Shown piece by piece: positions 22,601 through 37,200 of a stretch of 64,000 nucleotides of DNA (the stretch's first letter is position 1; each line of letters begins with the position of its first letter). The DNA is from Isoetes taiwanensis (taxonomy: Eukaryota; Streptophyta; Lycopodiopsida; Isoetales; Isoetaceae). Under the pieces are notes generated by a model that searched no databases, had not been told where the DNA came from, and saw only the letters and a list, made by a program, of their open reading frames with translations. The stretch covers positions 33,031 through 97,030 of the forward strand of contig JAJEKV010000752.1 in NCBI GenBank assembly GCA_021234155.1, read 5' to 3'. A program made the position numbers and the translations under genes.

Positions 22601-22677
22601 TACAATATGCAATGTCTAAGATCTTTGCCTTCCTTCCGTCTCATAGGCCAGTTGGCCTCCGTGGACGTTAAAATATA
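19606..22677. other. No recognisable gene; TACGTA-rich spots
   Basis: AT-rich sequence with short frames only. TACGTA palindromes cluster at 20795-20905 and 21506-21545. A CT-rich stretch at 21100-21150, followed by an ATG at about 21150, looks like a plant 5' leader, but the frame closes after about 22 codons. Confidence 0.3.
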
Positions 22678-22696
22678 CTTCCTTCCTTCCTTCCTT
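22678..22696. repeat. (CTTC)n microsatellite
   Basis: About four to five CTTC units. Simple repeat. Confidence 0.9.
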
Positions 22697-25600
22697 AATC
22701 CTCCGATTTTGAAGCTACAGACATGTATGGATAAATATAAGCATATATCAGGAATGGATCTGCAAAGGAAAGGAAAAGAAAATAAAAATGGCAAATCTAT
22801 TGTTAACCTTAATTTTGTCAAATGAGACCTCATATATGCTTCTAGATAACCCACGGTAATATATCTCTTGTATTTGACAAAGGTGGCATTGGTGTAAATG
22901 GCCTGACTACTGAATTAGCCAATGGAGTAGCTCTACCATCTTTTGGCCTGTTCATCTTTGATGGATGCAGTGGCAGCAACAAGTGGCAAATGCTATGACT
23001 TCAACACATCAGCTCCCTCCAACCCTCTGTATTTGGAGCAAGTAAACGCCCAAAGATTGCAAGTGCAGCTTCTTCAAGAATTGTTCAGTAGAAAATGCAT
23101 GCAGAAAGTGGTAGATTGTCATGGCTTAGACAGAATATGCTCAAATGATGGAAATATGTGTTGGCCCTTCTTTATGGCTCCTGTGACGAAAAAAGCTTGT
23201 GAACATAAGTGACAACATCTAGAATGTAACAATCATTGCCAGAGTTAGAGCTGAATTAGGCATGGAGTGAAGGAAGTGTGGAGTCATGCAGGATGAAAGG
23301 GAGGATAGTCGAAGAGAGGAAGGAAATTAGCTGTTTTTCGGAGAAGGCCAAATTTTCAAGAGTTTTTCTAATTTTTAAAACCATTGGATTGAAAAATAGA
23401 TGATCTTATAGTCAGCACAAAGACAAGTCATAAAGGTATGATGTGGCAGGCCAGGTGGATAGGCTAGAATTTCAGAGATTGTTGTAACGGGGTTAGGCAA
23501 GCTTGCTAAATATCAAATTAAAGTTATGTAGAAGTAATGGATTATAAGAGCATATATAAAGAGCAATGCTGATCATCTAGTTCTCAAAATAATATTACAA
23601 AGTACAATAACATTCCATGAGAATCTAAATGTGAAAGTTGTAGAAATTCCACTTGCATTGGACCAAGGAAAAGGAAGTATCCAAATTGAAGTCATCGTGT
23701 TGTGTGTTGATTTCTCGTGGAGATTCTGGAATGAAAGAGACCATAGTAAGGATAATTAAGAATATTGTTTAAGAACATTCCATTGGAATTTGGTGTTTAA
23801 GTACATTGTACGTAGATGTCCATGGTAGAGCAAATTTTTTGCTCACCATGTTGATGCTGATGAAGCAGCCAATTTATCTCCATCTTCGGTTTAAGTTGGA
23901 TATGGCAAAGATGTCTATGGTGCAATGTAGTCGCTAAGGCAATTTGTAGTGCCTTGGATGCCCTAAGAATCATTATTATAATCAATTAAACTCTCTAGAT
24001 CTTTCTTAACTATGATTTAAATCGAATATGAAGGTTCCCTCAGATGTCTATAGAATCAGCTGGGATTTCCTGACAATTAAACGGGATTTCCTGACAATTA
24101 AACTTATAGTAATAGAATGACAAATAGAATAGGGATTAAAGTGAAGAGCAACTATGAGAGTCTTATCATTAACAAATTTTCATATATTGTAATTAAAAAA
24201 AAAAACATAATAGTATGTACTATGATTTCTAATTTTGCCAATGATGAGGAGTAATAGACATATGTCAAAATGCATGCATTTTTTTTTTTTTGCTTTTTTC
24301 TCTACATGAAACACAGAAGCTAATGCTAATCATCCATAGAAGAAAGGTTTTTACTTTGACCAGATCAATGGAATGCCTCTTACATTCTGTTTATTTAAAA
24401 TGTAGAAAAAATCCTTCGATAACAAGAACTAGACCGTGTGGTGATGAAGACCTTGTAGTTACTGTTATTCACAATATGCTTTTGAAGCTCCTCACCCTCG
24501 CCTAGGTCTGCAAGGCTTGTGCAAGCATTGAGAACGCTAAGAAAAGTCAGCATGTTTGGCGCATAACCTTATGATCCAAGCATATTTGAAGTTTAATAGA
24601 TTTGGCATTTCCATATCTCGCGCCTTGCAGAATCCAGCCATTGCTTATTGCCTACTATATGCTTTCATCTATGTACCCATTTCTTCGATCTGTAGCTTTA
24701 AAACATGAGGCTCAATTACGATATGCAGGTTATGCAGGCTAGAGATCCAAATACTGCATATCCATATTCCCATCCATTAGAGAACATCATAAAACTTCGA
24801 AGGTCCATTTTCTTTATCTATTCAACTTTTAGGCATTCTGATAGGGAAGTCTCTACTTTATTCCTACTTTTATAAAATGTTCAGATTTAAGATTTAAGTT
24901 ATTATACATGAGCTCTCATGACCTTGTATGACAATTTTGCAATGGCAAGACGTATGCTATAATGAAGAATGCTCTATAATTTGTTTATGCATAAGTATTA
25001 TGTTGTCATCATTATAATACACATCTCTCTGGTTGATAGCATACTAACAAGAACTTGTGCCCTTTAAATCTCGTATAAATTTACAATGGCACCTAGCGTT
25101 CATGTCTAAACTGACTTGCCACAGATACTCCAAGCATCAAAATAAACAGGATTGCTTTGGATGATTTCATTGTTATCCAGTTCTCCTTATGCTACACTAA
25201 TAAAGTGTGCTCCAAATCTCCCCTTCATAAGCATAGAAAAATGTGTGCTAGAAAGAAGTTTGTGAATTGAAGTTTTGAGTAAGGAGCGATGCTTTTTATC
25301 TCATGGCACTTTATTTCGCGATATCTTTTATTATTGATGCTTTTGTAGTTTGATAATTAATAAGAGGATCAACATATAGTGAGGTGGAAGCAATTAACTG
25401 ACTCTTTGAGTAGAAATTTCTTATGCAATAATATTGTACATTACTTCAGATCCAATGGCTAGCATGATGATACATGCAGCTCGGGGTGAAAGGCACTGCC
25501 TCATAAGCATAAGTTTTCTTTTTATTATTATTATAAATTGCTATTGGAGAAGAGGTAGGCTACATTAACTCCCAAATTTGTGGAGATTGCTCGTGGTGAA

Positions 25601-28128
25601 ACGGAGGAATGGCGGGGATATCAAAGTTAGTTCGAGTGGTTCGCAATATTTCACTTGTGCGCAATATCAAGTGCAGGCTTGCCTGCATTCTAGTATCTGT
25701 TTGGCTATAAATGAATCCCATTCTTCTACTTTATGTGTTTTTTATGTGTTAAGATTTTTTTGGCACTTCTATTATGATGTTTCGATCTTGAACTCATTGC
25801 CCAAAATGTTGAGTCAACTATCTTTCTCATTACTATTTCATTCTTATCGGTCATGGATGCGCTAATAATCTATTCTTATTCTAGAAAGCTAGAACTCTTA
25901 AGGGCATCACACATCTCATGTTACCAAGTATCTAGCAGGATGGGTAGCTTTCATCCCACCGATGGAACTAGCAGCAGAAGAAATTTTCAGATGGTCAGTT
26001 TCTTCCAAAATGGTTATGGATGTTGCAACTCCGTCTTCTAGGCCTTGGTCTTCTAGTTGCAGATTGTCATAGAGACCACAGGAGGTAGGATTATAACCAC
26101 AATCTAAAATGTTTTTGGAACAGTACTGTATGATCTTGCTCATATGGGCTCGCCCTTGAACGAAGATGCTGATAGAATCAGGCCTTACCTTGTTACTAGC
26201 TTTGAAAACGAGCGACTGATATTTGCTCCTTATCTCATGATTCAGAACATTGGATCTTGGTCTTTTTTGGAAAAAGATATAGCAACACTTACTAGAGGAG
26301 AATGAATCCCATATGACCACCATGCCAGTAGAAGCTCTCACTATACATGGATTATCTTTTATACATAGATTATCTTCGTATCTATGCTAGTTATGTTCAT
26401 CTATCACTTATTAAGCTATTTGGTGTCACCTAAGGCTGTCTCTTTCTGCCATTGTTGGAAGTTTTATCAAAAGTTTAGGATGCCTATGAGGTTTCCAAGA
26501 TAAGTGAGCGGGGTACCAAAACGATTATTAGCATTTGCTCGCCTTGCTGTCATCCCAACTTCACAGGCTTAGAATTTTGTTCAGGTGATTTCAAATTGGA
26601 TTCCTTGATATTTTTATGTTGTATTGCTCACTCCTGATTCTTTGAAGTGGAAGTTAGGTTTGGATATTTGGTTATTTTGCCTGGCAGTCTTGTCAGAAGG
26701 TGCATGTAGATAGTACCATCTTCCAGAAAGCATAATATCTTGTTGATGATATATCTTTCTAAGTCATGCAGGTATACATCTTTTCTAGCTGCTGCGTTTA
26801 TAAGATGCAGAAGTTCATATTAACTGATCAATAACATAAACTTCTAATCAAACAGGCAGGACAAGAAGTAAGAACTTGTAAAGTGGTCTGCAACAGTTAA
26901 CATCCATGTGCAGTTCTTTATTGTTTTTGCTTCAAAGATTGGTTCCGGCACTTTTCAAGATGGCTTTAGATGGAGCAGGATCTCATCCCACACTTCCAAT
27001 TGATTACGACATTTGTTCCCTAGGACTGACCAAATCAGAATAGCGAGCTTCCTAAGCTCCAATGCACTAAGTGGAACTATAGTATTTGTGCATGCCATAC
27101 TTATTTACATGATTTTCTCAAGATTTGGTTGAAATTGGGATGTAGTCAGTTTAAACGCACATTTTGAGGTTTGAGCATAAGATTTTCTGCCTTTCCTTCT
27201 CTTTTTTCAAAGTGATTGAAAGTGTGATTTGGAATGATCAAGACTAAATTTCAAATTGAGGGCATCAATTCTAGATATTGGTATAACACTTTGCTAGAAA
27301 AATTACAACAAAAAGTGTGGTATCGGTATATATATCTATATAGGGAACTTATGTAAGAACTTATCATATACATCCATCTGTCATGCTTCATTCCTCTTAT
27401 GGCAAGCTACTCTGGATGCCCATAATGAAATATTTCAAGGATAGAAAATTATTTATATCTTCAATAACATTTGGTTTCATTACATGATTGGATACATAGA
27501 TTAAACCAATAACAAAATTGTTATTTAATGTGTTGGTACATTATGTTTTTCAAGTATGCAAAATATCTATAGATGTCTCATGCACATGGCTTTGTCCATC
27601 TTCACACGTCTCAATTTATAGAAGTCACAAATTAGCACTATCATGTAGAATGCCCTATGTAATCATAGTAAGTTTTAAATATCTAATGCTTGATGTTGGT
27701 CCACGTCTACTATGATAAGCTTGTCAACTTGATTCCCATTTAGAATTATTGAGATTACACAGTATTACAGTATGATAAGTAGGCATGCTATCAAAGGACT
27801 GACTTTTCTTATTTTTGCATTTAATCAAAATATTCCTCATGGTGATGGCATTTATATCAATTACAATCTACAAATAGAGAGCTCTGATATGACCTGTCGT
27901 GGACTGCCCATATATTTATGATGGTGGCATAAAACATCCTATTGTTTTTGCTTCCTAATGTTCGTGCGTTATTTTTATGTAGATTCATCTATTCATTTCT
28001 CTAAGTCTATGATCCTAGATTATATAGGTTATTCGTGGAGAGATTCACAAACTATTTTTGCATTAAGGCTATGTGTATCTGAAAGAAGGCTATCTTAATG
28101 CAAGCTAAAGATACATGATTTACTATTT
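22697..28128. other. Long stretch without a recognised gene
   Basis: AT-rich, with only short frames. The minus frame at 25916-26341 (141 codons) and the plus frame at 22943-23212 show no known motif. A perfect 21-bp tandem duplication lies at 24062-24103. I see no transposon ends until 28129. Confidence 0.35.
24062..24103. repeat. Perfect 21-bp tandem duplication
   Basis: GGGATTTCCTGACAATTAAA followed by C, twice in a row (24062-24082, 24083-24103). Likely recent slippage. Confidence 0.95.
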
Positions 28129-28155
28129 GGGCATAAGCACGTTAGGGTGTACCCA
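28129..28155 (+). repeat. Left terminal inverted repeat
   Basis: 27 bp beginning GGGCATAAGCACGTTAGGG. It pairs with 39328-39354 with one mismatch (GTGTACC against GTATACC). Preceded by ATTT. Confidence 0.9.
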
Positions 28156-29546
28156 TAATTTTATCGAATAGCTACCATAAAACTACCCAAAAATCTATTC
28201 GAGGGGGGGTACTTTTTCGTGGGTTTGAATTTACTGTAGACTAGTCAAAGAATTAATTGTTCCGGTCGGAGTTGGCGGGTAAACTTCAATTGAGCGGATA
28301 GAGATCGTGAGCCGGGATTGAGGAGCTCAATCGATCTCCACAGTTTGGCGAGAAAATAGGCGATGGATGATGTTAACTATCACTATGCACTAGTTTTGAA
28401 TATGGATTATGAATCGTCCTATGAAACTTAGCATAGGAAGGAATAATCTATCGAGAGAAAGGGAAGCGAGTGTAGAAGCTTCCGAGGGGCAAAATTAAAC
28501 AAACGGGATCTTCATTGTCACTACTCAATCACGAGATGGTTTGATATATCGAGGTGCGGCCTCTCGAATAAGCTAGTTCAAACTTTTGATCATCTTTATT
28601 CTTAGTAGCAAAAAGCTTTAGAGGGGGTCTAGAAATATTTTATATACTTGCAGTCAAATGGTGGATTTTGAGGGTTAATTTAAGGTGTTTGCAAGAGACT
28701 GGTGGTACATGCGCCACTATAATGGTACATGGCAAACATTTCCTTTGTAATTTAGTTTCCTCTTTGGCACAATCATCCACATGCTTTCTAAAACAACATC
28801 ATCATTTTAGATTGCATCTTTGTGTCCCGTATTAATATATTTTCATTATTTTGTCTTTGGCGATATTTTGGGACCGAGCTGGTATTCAAGAGTAGTGCTC
28901 TTCTAAAGTTTACAAATGAAGAACAAGATTGAGCGATTTTTGCAATTGCCAAGACAAGGTTGAGCCCTTCTTTTCTGGCTCAAAAAGCGAGAACAAAGGC
29001 AAAATTGAGGGAATAAGAACAAAGGTGGTTTCGGCTTATTTTGTAATTTCATGTATATAATTAGTAAACTTGTGAAACCATAACATGTCTTCCAAGCATA
29101 AGCAAATCAAGGATTGGATTGGCTTTTTACTTTTATCGACTATCCGCTTTTCTATCTTAATCATGACTATTTTTCATATTACAATTCTTTTTTATTAGCA
29201 CTAGGTTTGGAATAAGAAATGGCAAGGTTGATTTAATTGAAGGACAATCTTATTACTCATCTTGTGAAGTGGTGATATGAAAGGCCCAAGTAAAGAAGGC
29301 CCAAGTAAGCAAAAAGGTATGTAAACCGCCTAGTACAAAGCTTAGTCACGTGAATTTTCAACAACAAGCGGGTCATTTGGATAAGGAGATCCGATAAAGA
29401 GATTCAGTAAATTTGTTCGTCATCCAATAATGTGAAAAGCATATAACCCCGAGGTTATCCTTGGAGGTGAAAGTCTCTTACACAAGTGATGAGCAATTTG
29501 AGAAGCTCCCTTCAAGCGGTAAAGGGTAGCCATAGTCACGACCAAC
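28156..29546. other. Subterminal region of the transposon; possible first exons
   Basis: It contains no subterminal repeat that I can see. An ATG at about 28362 opens a short frame (DDVNYHYALVLNMDYESSYE) closed by TAG after some 20 codons. It could be the first exon of the transposase, but no donor is certain. Confidence 0.3.
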
Positions 29547-32500
29547 TTGCGACAAAAATGCTGTTTTAGCCATGGTGGTATCGAGGGTCGGATGTGCCAT
29601 CAAATAGGAGGACAAAGGCAAGATCTCACGGCAAAATTACTAGGCATTAATAAAAGAAATATGAAGTTTCCAACATTTGAAAGAAAAAGAAAATTGAGAT
29701 CTGAGATGGGACTTTGGGCTAATGGATCAAAGGCCGCCAATGATAATATGTTGTCAAAAGAAGTCATAGATTGCATTGAACGATTTTGGAAGGAGAACAC
29801 TAGAGTTTCACCAAATAGAAAGGATATCGCGGGGAAAAGCTTGGAAGAGGAAAAAAGAACAATGTCATCATGCATCCAACACATTATCTTGAAGTCTCAC
29901 AAGTAAAAGCAAAACCTTTCTCACCCTATTTTATGTTTGCTTGTGAGCTTATGCATGTGATGCTTGTTAGCCCAACCATTGGTATGGTGACTATACATCT
30001 TCAATTTAGTTTCAAAGTGCTATTTGTAGTTTAGCTTTAGCGATGCCTAGCATTGTTATTTTTAGCTCATAAGACACTCCTAGTTTATGCTAGCTGGCCG
30101 AGATAAAATCCTTTGAGTTCTAGGCTCGTTTGCATGAAGCCTTTAGTTTCTTTACATAAGCAGAGGCACTTATAGTGGTCAAGATAGAAATTACTCTTGA
30201 TCTTGCCTAGTATGCATCTTTTAGATGAACACCTCATTTTCGAGAATATTTAGCATCTAACGTCAAAGGTTCATAAGAAACTTGTTTGGAAGCTTGAGAG
30301 TACTTTGGGGCCATGATTTACTTTGGAAGGGTCAAAATACGAGGCACTTACTAAATTACATTAAAGGCTGAAAATACATGATGTACTCTTCTTGGATACT
30401 TTGAAAGTCTCAAAGTACATAAAGGTACCCTCTGGATTACTTAAAAGGCTCAAGCTACACGAGGTACTATTTTGTCTGATTACTTTAAAAGGTTAAGTAC
30501 ACAAGATACTTCTTATACTTTAAAAGGGTCAAATTATATGAGGTATTTACTTTGGGTTATTTTAAATGGCTAAATACAAAATAACTTCTTAAATTACTAT
30601 ATGGACCAAAGTAGAGGAGGTGGCTGTTGTTTATTGTAATAATGCATGGGGTGGTATACAAGGTAAAATGAGAAGAAAATTCTTGTATGAATCGAGGAGA
30701 TAGAATGTAAACCAATAGATTGAGATCATTAAGCGATTTATGTATCTATCTTACTTTAGTCGTAGTGAACATCATTAGCTATTCCTTTGTACTATACTAA
30801 ATTGAACTGCATGTCTTTTTAGTTCTTTGAAGTGCGAAGTGAAACAAATTGCGCAATTGAAACTTAATTTTAAGGGCATTTCTAGATTTATTGAGTACCT
30901 TTGTTTCTTAGCATATGGCAATTGAAATGCTACTTGTGTTGGCTTTTTGAATTTTGTTACAAAAGCTGAAAGCTTACTTGAAATTCAAGGAGGCATATCC
31001 GATCTTGAGGTTGCAAAGATTGTTTGAAAATGAAAGCCTTTATGTGAAGAAATTGAAGGAAGCGGAATACTTGTTGTTACGTGCGCCATGTTCAATTGGA
31101 CCTATTAAGAATGTCCTTGAATGCAATGAGGACAAATTCCATGATTCATAAAGATTGTAAATGTTATTATGATATTTGTAATTGGAAAGAGGGAATGCAA
31201 AGTTGCAATGCAGCCCATAAAACATTTTTTCAAGGCTACGAGATTTGGGAGATGGTACATTGTGTGCCCAAAGAGGGAGAGACTGAATGGCACAAACAAA
31301 AGTTGCTTACTTGGAACCTGTTCTAATTGTGGAGCTAAGAAAATCAAATTTTGTCAGGAAGGAGTTAGATAAAACAGTCCACTTCTAGAATGGAATACTT
31401 ACGAGGGATGTGAAAATTGGAAGCGATGAAGATGGCCATCCGAAGTCTAGGAAGAAACTTGTCAAGAAAGTAACCCACGGAAAGTTAGTAAGTTTCTTCT
31501 ACCTACATGTTCAAGACTTTGTGGGTCCACAACTTCTTGCACTTGCGTTGGGAAGACAAGCAATTTAGGGAGTGTGTGAAGAATTTTCCGTCTGGAGTCA
31601 TTGTTTCAATAGTTGACTTCGCTAAGAACTACACGTTCAAGCCACAAAATGAGATTCAAAGTGGTTATTTCAATAATGAACAAGTTACGATATTTGTCCA
31701 CATCACATATAGATGTGAAACAGCGTCTAGTGAACCAATTAAGGAGACCCATTTTATATTTATTTTGATGACAAAGACCATGACAACTGCGTTAGGTGCA
31801 ACATTGTTTAATGTTACACTATAAATGGGTTCAAGAACAAGGATTTGAGATGAATGAACATTGGGTATGGTCTGCGGCGAGACTGCTGACATTTCAAAAC
31901 ACGTCGTCCAATTTATTTTTTGCTTTGCTATTTCAACATAGGAGGAATTCAATGGAATGGAGCTTCTTTGGGTCAGGTCATGGTAAGGGAGAACATGACG
32001 GCCAAGGAGCCAAGGTGAAGGATAAGATGGCAAAGAGAGGAATTGAAAGTGAAGCGGTGAGATTAAGCCCAATGCTCATGATTGTACCGTGTGGCTACGA
32101 TAACTTTTCTACAAGTCTTGGCTGACAACATTTCCGAAGTCATTCAAGAGATGTGGCAAGATACTTTTGGGAAGTGAAAGTTGCTGATGTCGTCAGAGGC
32201 TTGGGAGTGTAAAAGGGTGGATGGCACAAAGGAAAATTCATAGTATCAGGTGGGATCAATAAGGAAGATCCAACTAAGATTGTAACCCAGATAATTTGCC
32301 TGCTTTTGTACTTCGTGCATGTATGGTGACATTTCTAAATGTGAAAATTTGGAACAAATAGGTGGCGGTCCGCACATATCTTTTGGAGCCTAAACATGGA
32401 AGAGATAGTTACAAGCTTCATTGAGCATATTGAGTGTAATGAAGTTGGCTAAAAACACACCTCTTGCTGATATTGTAGGCGTCGGTGGCATATTTGCGGT

Positions 32501-32790
32501 TGAAGCCACGTTGATAATGAAGATGATGACATATTTTGGCTTGCGCTATGCTCCATGCCCAAACGTGCTTGAGAAGGGATATGATAGATACACATGGCAA
32601 TTCATTTTTAAGGGGTGAAGAGGTACGCTTGAAGGAAATATTTCCACGCTAAAGATATAAGGAAATCGAAAAGCACCTTCAGGGGACAACAAGTTATATC
32701 TTTGGTGGAGATGGCTCGATGCAATTGTTTATCCGAAAGGTGTGGTTCATATAATTGTTGACATGCCCCAAGGTCACAAGGTTAAAGGCA
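29547..32790 (+). pseudogene. DDE-type transposase (broken)
   Basis: Pieces in order, in changing frames. RFWKENTRVSPNRKDI (about 29780-29830). FENESLYVKKLKEAEY (31010-31065) followed by HVQLDLLRMSLNAMRTN. A Cys motif TCSNCGAKKIKFC (about 31315-31355). The core: FPSGVIVSIVDFAKNYTF, NEIQSGYFNNEQVTI, SDGxxxxxK-like, then WSFFGSGHGKGEHDGQGA (about 31965-32005). C-terminal Cys cluster CFCTSCMYGDISKCEN (about 32295-32345) and a tail with DDIFWLALCSMP-type and FRGQQV words to about 32790. The Asp in VDFAKNY (31615-31617) and the Glu in GEHDG are plausible catalytic residues; the middle Asp at about 31873 is disrupted. There are many frameshifts and stops. I know this motif order from uncharacterised plant and animal transposases, but cannot name the family for certain. 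Confidence 0.7.
30300..30600. repeat. Degenerate tandem repeat, period about 55-60 bp, inside the transposase gene
   Basis: Five diverged units of the type (G)ATTACTTTAAAAGGCTCAAAGTACA.GAGGTACT. They lie between transposase exons, in a probable intron. Confidence 0.65.
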
Positions 32791-34267
32791 ACAAGATGTT
32801 TACCTACTTGGAGCAGCCGCCCGAGGGACAAAATTTTGGAAAAGCTCGTCTAACCCATCCTTATATTTTTGTACTATTGAACCTGCTTTTAATTTTTCGC
32901 TCACTAATCGGCCTTAATTTATGATACTATGTGTGTACCATTTTGAGGGTATGTAATCAAACATGACTCCATTTTGAGGGTTATGCAATCATAATCATGC
33001 ATGGCCGCCATTTTGTAACTAAAAGTTAGTGGGAAGTACTATTCTCGCCGCTATAATATCACTTTACCTTTACATTATGTCTATATTTGCCATAATGTCA
33101 CTCAAAATTTACTTTTGCTCAATAGAGCATTGAGTGGCTATGTCATTAATGTAATCGTCATTAAATGTTTGCCAGGGCAAGAACCTATAACAAGCTCAAA
33201 CCATTTGGATTAAACTTGTTCAAATTCGAACATACGAGGTTCAAGAAGGCATATTTAGGGGACATCAGATTTTGAAATCGGGAATTTGCGAAGTTTTTCA
33301 CATACATTTCATTTTGTTTGATGAATTGAGGTATTGGGCTTTGTTTGATGAATTGAGGTATTAGGCTCTTTGTTCAATTCAAAATGTGCATGATTTCTCC
33401 ACCATTTTTTTGCGTTGGGGTTCAATTCCCCAAAGTGTTGAGATTGGGCTCTGAGCGTTGAATGTGCAATATGCTTTGCTTTACGAGTGTGATTAGTGAC
33501 AGTAGCAAAGCTTTAAACCTTTTAAGGCGGAGGTGACATAGCCATATTCAAGGCCCCATTGTTACGTACATTAAATAGATCTTGATATCCAATATTAAGA
33601 TACCAACATTTGCATTGGTTTGGGGTGTTATCTAATGCTTGCTCACCACGGTTGCATTTACAACTAAGTTACATAGTTGGTTTCAATGCATACACTATAA
33701 TTTTGGAAGCACATCACCGGAATATGCCATAATCTATCATTTAATATTACATTTGTACACTAGCATACAATATTAACAATAAGGCCTTTTTAAGCAATGA
33801 ATTAGAATAGATATTATCTTATTTAAGGGCACCACGGTAGCTTATACACCCGAAGCATGGCCGAATTTTGACAAACCTACATGCAGAAGTATGACCCATG
33901 TGCACCTATTACCTGCTTGTATCGCTGTAAAAGCACATGTTTGATTGTTCAGAGCATATGCATGTGACCCTTATCCATTTCAAACATTTCTCTGAATTTC
34001 TTAAGTACCAACTCAACCTTATCTTAGCTTCCACAAAAACATAATATTTTCTGTTATCGCTATACATGAATCAAACGTATATTTGCAAAAACTTGAATTC
34101 CTATTTCAATACCATATGTAATATCCCATACATGATCATGCAGCTTCTATTCCAAAGCTTATGACTTAAAAACTCTTCCTCAAAAAAGCGTTTTGCATTA
34201 TGGCACCACAGTAATGCATTTTGTTTTTCTATACCCTTTGGTCCGTTTAAATTAACATGTACAACCA
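32791..34267. other. Spacer between the two convergent transposon genes
   Basis: AT-rich. It holds a 27-bp tandem duplication (33313-33339, 33340-33366; TTTGTTTGATGAATTGAGGT). A minus frame at 34101-34283 may be a 3' exon of the neighbouring gene but has no motif. Confidence 0.4.
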
Positions 34268-37200
34268 TGTCAAAGTAGTGCACTATCTTGAAGTAGTTTC
34301 TTTATAGCTGCTGTCTCCTTCATAGAACTCTTTGTCATTGGTGTCCGCATCACATGTGTACAGACATTTATGGCATTAGCAACCTTTAGAAGGTAGGGAA
34401 GCAATTCATCTGTCAAGTGCATGATTGTTCCAGCTTCTGACTGTGGACTAAATGAACGTGGTATGATGTACGATCCCTTTGGATTCCTCAAACACTTGTA
34501 CTCAGCATCGTCCATCAAAAGACTATTAGATGAATTGTAGGATGTTGTTGACCATACTGTTTGCATGTCTTTGAAATATTTTCTCCACGGCATGTATGGA
34601 TGATCAAGACCGGTAGCCGCTATATAATGCTCTTGATCCCATATAAATTCAAATCTACTTTGCACATCTTGAGGAAAGAGTTCATTAAGCATCGTAGTTA
34701 GGTTTCCTTTGGACATGGTTGACCAAATTGCCACCGCAAAGTGCTTCATACATTCCTTCACAAATTATGCATTGGCATGGCCTTACCATGATATTGAATT
34801 TGCCAATCTGATAACTAGCTGAGCGTGGATGCCGCCTTGGTAGTTTTTCGTTTAGTTCAAACCTCTTTACGAAGATTCTATTGACATCCATTATTAGGAG
34901 CTTCTTTTGCATCCTGTTACACATGTTACACATGTGTCATTATAGCCACAGAAAACTAGAACACAAAAATGAAGTACCTTGCTAACATGTAGGTTGTTTG
35001 GTAGGGTTGCATCAAGTCCTTGCTTCCTACTTTGTGATGTTGATGAGGGGATTGTCCTGCAGTTCATAAATGAGACTTGAATAGAAACTAAAAATAGAGA
35101 CGTATCTATTACTCCCGGCCAGTTCTAAACCTCATTCCAATACATATGACCTCAACCAAAGTTTACTTATAATTTATGCAATAATAGAACATCAATGGCA
35201 TTCCGACTTACATAAGGTTCTTCTTTTCTGGTGAAGTTTGGTTTTCTTTGGCTTTGCACCTCCCATCTAAGTTCAATTTACTGCAACCAATAACACCTAC
35301 CAAGGAACATAGCTTTTAGCGATAGGCAATAGATGTCAAATGCTTATTGGCCTCACCTGTATCTTGTCCTTTGGAACTGGCTATTCTTGGTTTGGATTTA
35401 CCCATTTCAACATCTTGCACTTTATCAAACTCTAAAAATAACACCATCATAAAATACTGGTAGAAGAATGGGAAGTATAGAGAGAAGGGAGAGAATGTAT
35501 TCACCTTTGACACCAAGTCTTCTTTTTACTTTTGTAGTTGCTGCAGGTTTTTTTTTCACCCAGAATATCTTTCTCAAGTGCCTTGGGGCTTCTAGATAGC
35601 GGTTGAACCATTTTATTCAAATCTTTTGGAGTATCCTGGCAATCTTCGGACAATTCTATATATTCATCTCGCTCTTTGAGTGGAGAAGTTTGGGCATAAT
35701 CCATGCTTTCATGTATGGTCCCATGTTTATGCTCTAGCATATCCAGACTATCAGGTTCTATGCATTCATCTTGAAGGTTCTTGTGTTCCAACATGTTCAA
35801 AGAATGTAAAATAGGACTTCCATAGGATTTAATAAGTTCCTCTTGTACACTACCAGCTTTATCTTCCACATTATCTAAAGGTCTCAAAGCAGTCTTGGAG
35901 CTTTTCGAAGAGCCTTTGCTGCTCAATGCTTTCTCTTGCTTTTCTAGCTTGTTCATCCAATCATCCTCCGAATCAACAACCCATGCAATCCATTCCTTTG
36001 ATGGAGTTGCTACTTCCATTGCCAAGCTTTCCTTAACATCAACGTCATCCCCTGTCACAAAATTCAAGACAAAAAGATTCTGAAAACTAGGTAATGGGCG
36101 AGTTATCCTTACTTATATATTTTGTGATGGTGAATTAAGCAAAGCAATCCTCAAAAAATTAACTAGTACTCATATTAGGTGTTAGTAAATTGAGTATTTG
36201 TGCATGAAGACATGTACTCATTGTACCAGAAATATACAAGGAGTAGTTATGCTATGATATGTACTCATTTGCGCATCAACCTAGTAAGACATAACCGATT
36301 CTAGCGAGAAAATATACAAAGAGTTAGTTACGCTAAAATAGGTATTCATTTTTACTAGAAGATAACATAGAGTACTTTCAGGACTTATTCTACAAAGCGT
36401 GTATTTGAAGTATTAAGAAATTACTGAAATATGCATCTCACTAAACTTAGCTACTTGAATACTAGACAAGATACATTAAGTACTTATGCAATCATTTTTG
36501 TACTAGTTGAGATACTTGAGGAATAAAGAAGCTAATTGGGGATTCAGGGTACTACCAACCAAACTTTAAGGTACTAGAAATACTCAACACTATGCTAGCT
36601 GATCATATCAATCAATTTATGCATGTATACAATATGCATATACATGCCTCAATGTTAAGCCAAGTGTGCAACATTCAACGACACCCTTTGCTCCCATCAT
36701 CCAAGTGCACAAACAGATAGAATTATATATGTATATACTAGTTTTGAGTACCTAGTTAAGCACTTATGGTATAATAAGTAAGGCAAGAAACATTGCTGCA
36801 AAAGGACATGGATCAATGATCCTAATTATAATTAATGAGACATAAAGAAGCGTACCTGTAGTAAGTGGCATCACGCCAATGCTAAGAAGCCAATCTTTGC
36901 TAACGTCTTGATTGCAAAGGCAACAATAGATCGAAACTTTGAATGCGTGAACTGCACATGCAATATGAAATGAATGCATGCATGGAGATATCAAAGCTGC
37001 ATATTGAAGATCCTTGTAACCAAATCCGCAAAATGCACATCTTTCTACTTCAACCTTCACTATAGCGAAATGCTCTTTAGGAATTGGAGGCATCAGATTT
37101 GGCATCACAAATGTGCAACCTTCCTCTTTTATTGCATGAAGAAAAGATTGAATCCTTTTCGTTCGACTTGCTGTTTCATCAAATATGGCCTTCTCTTTCA

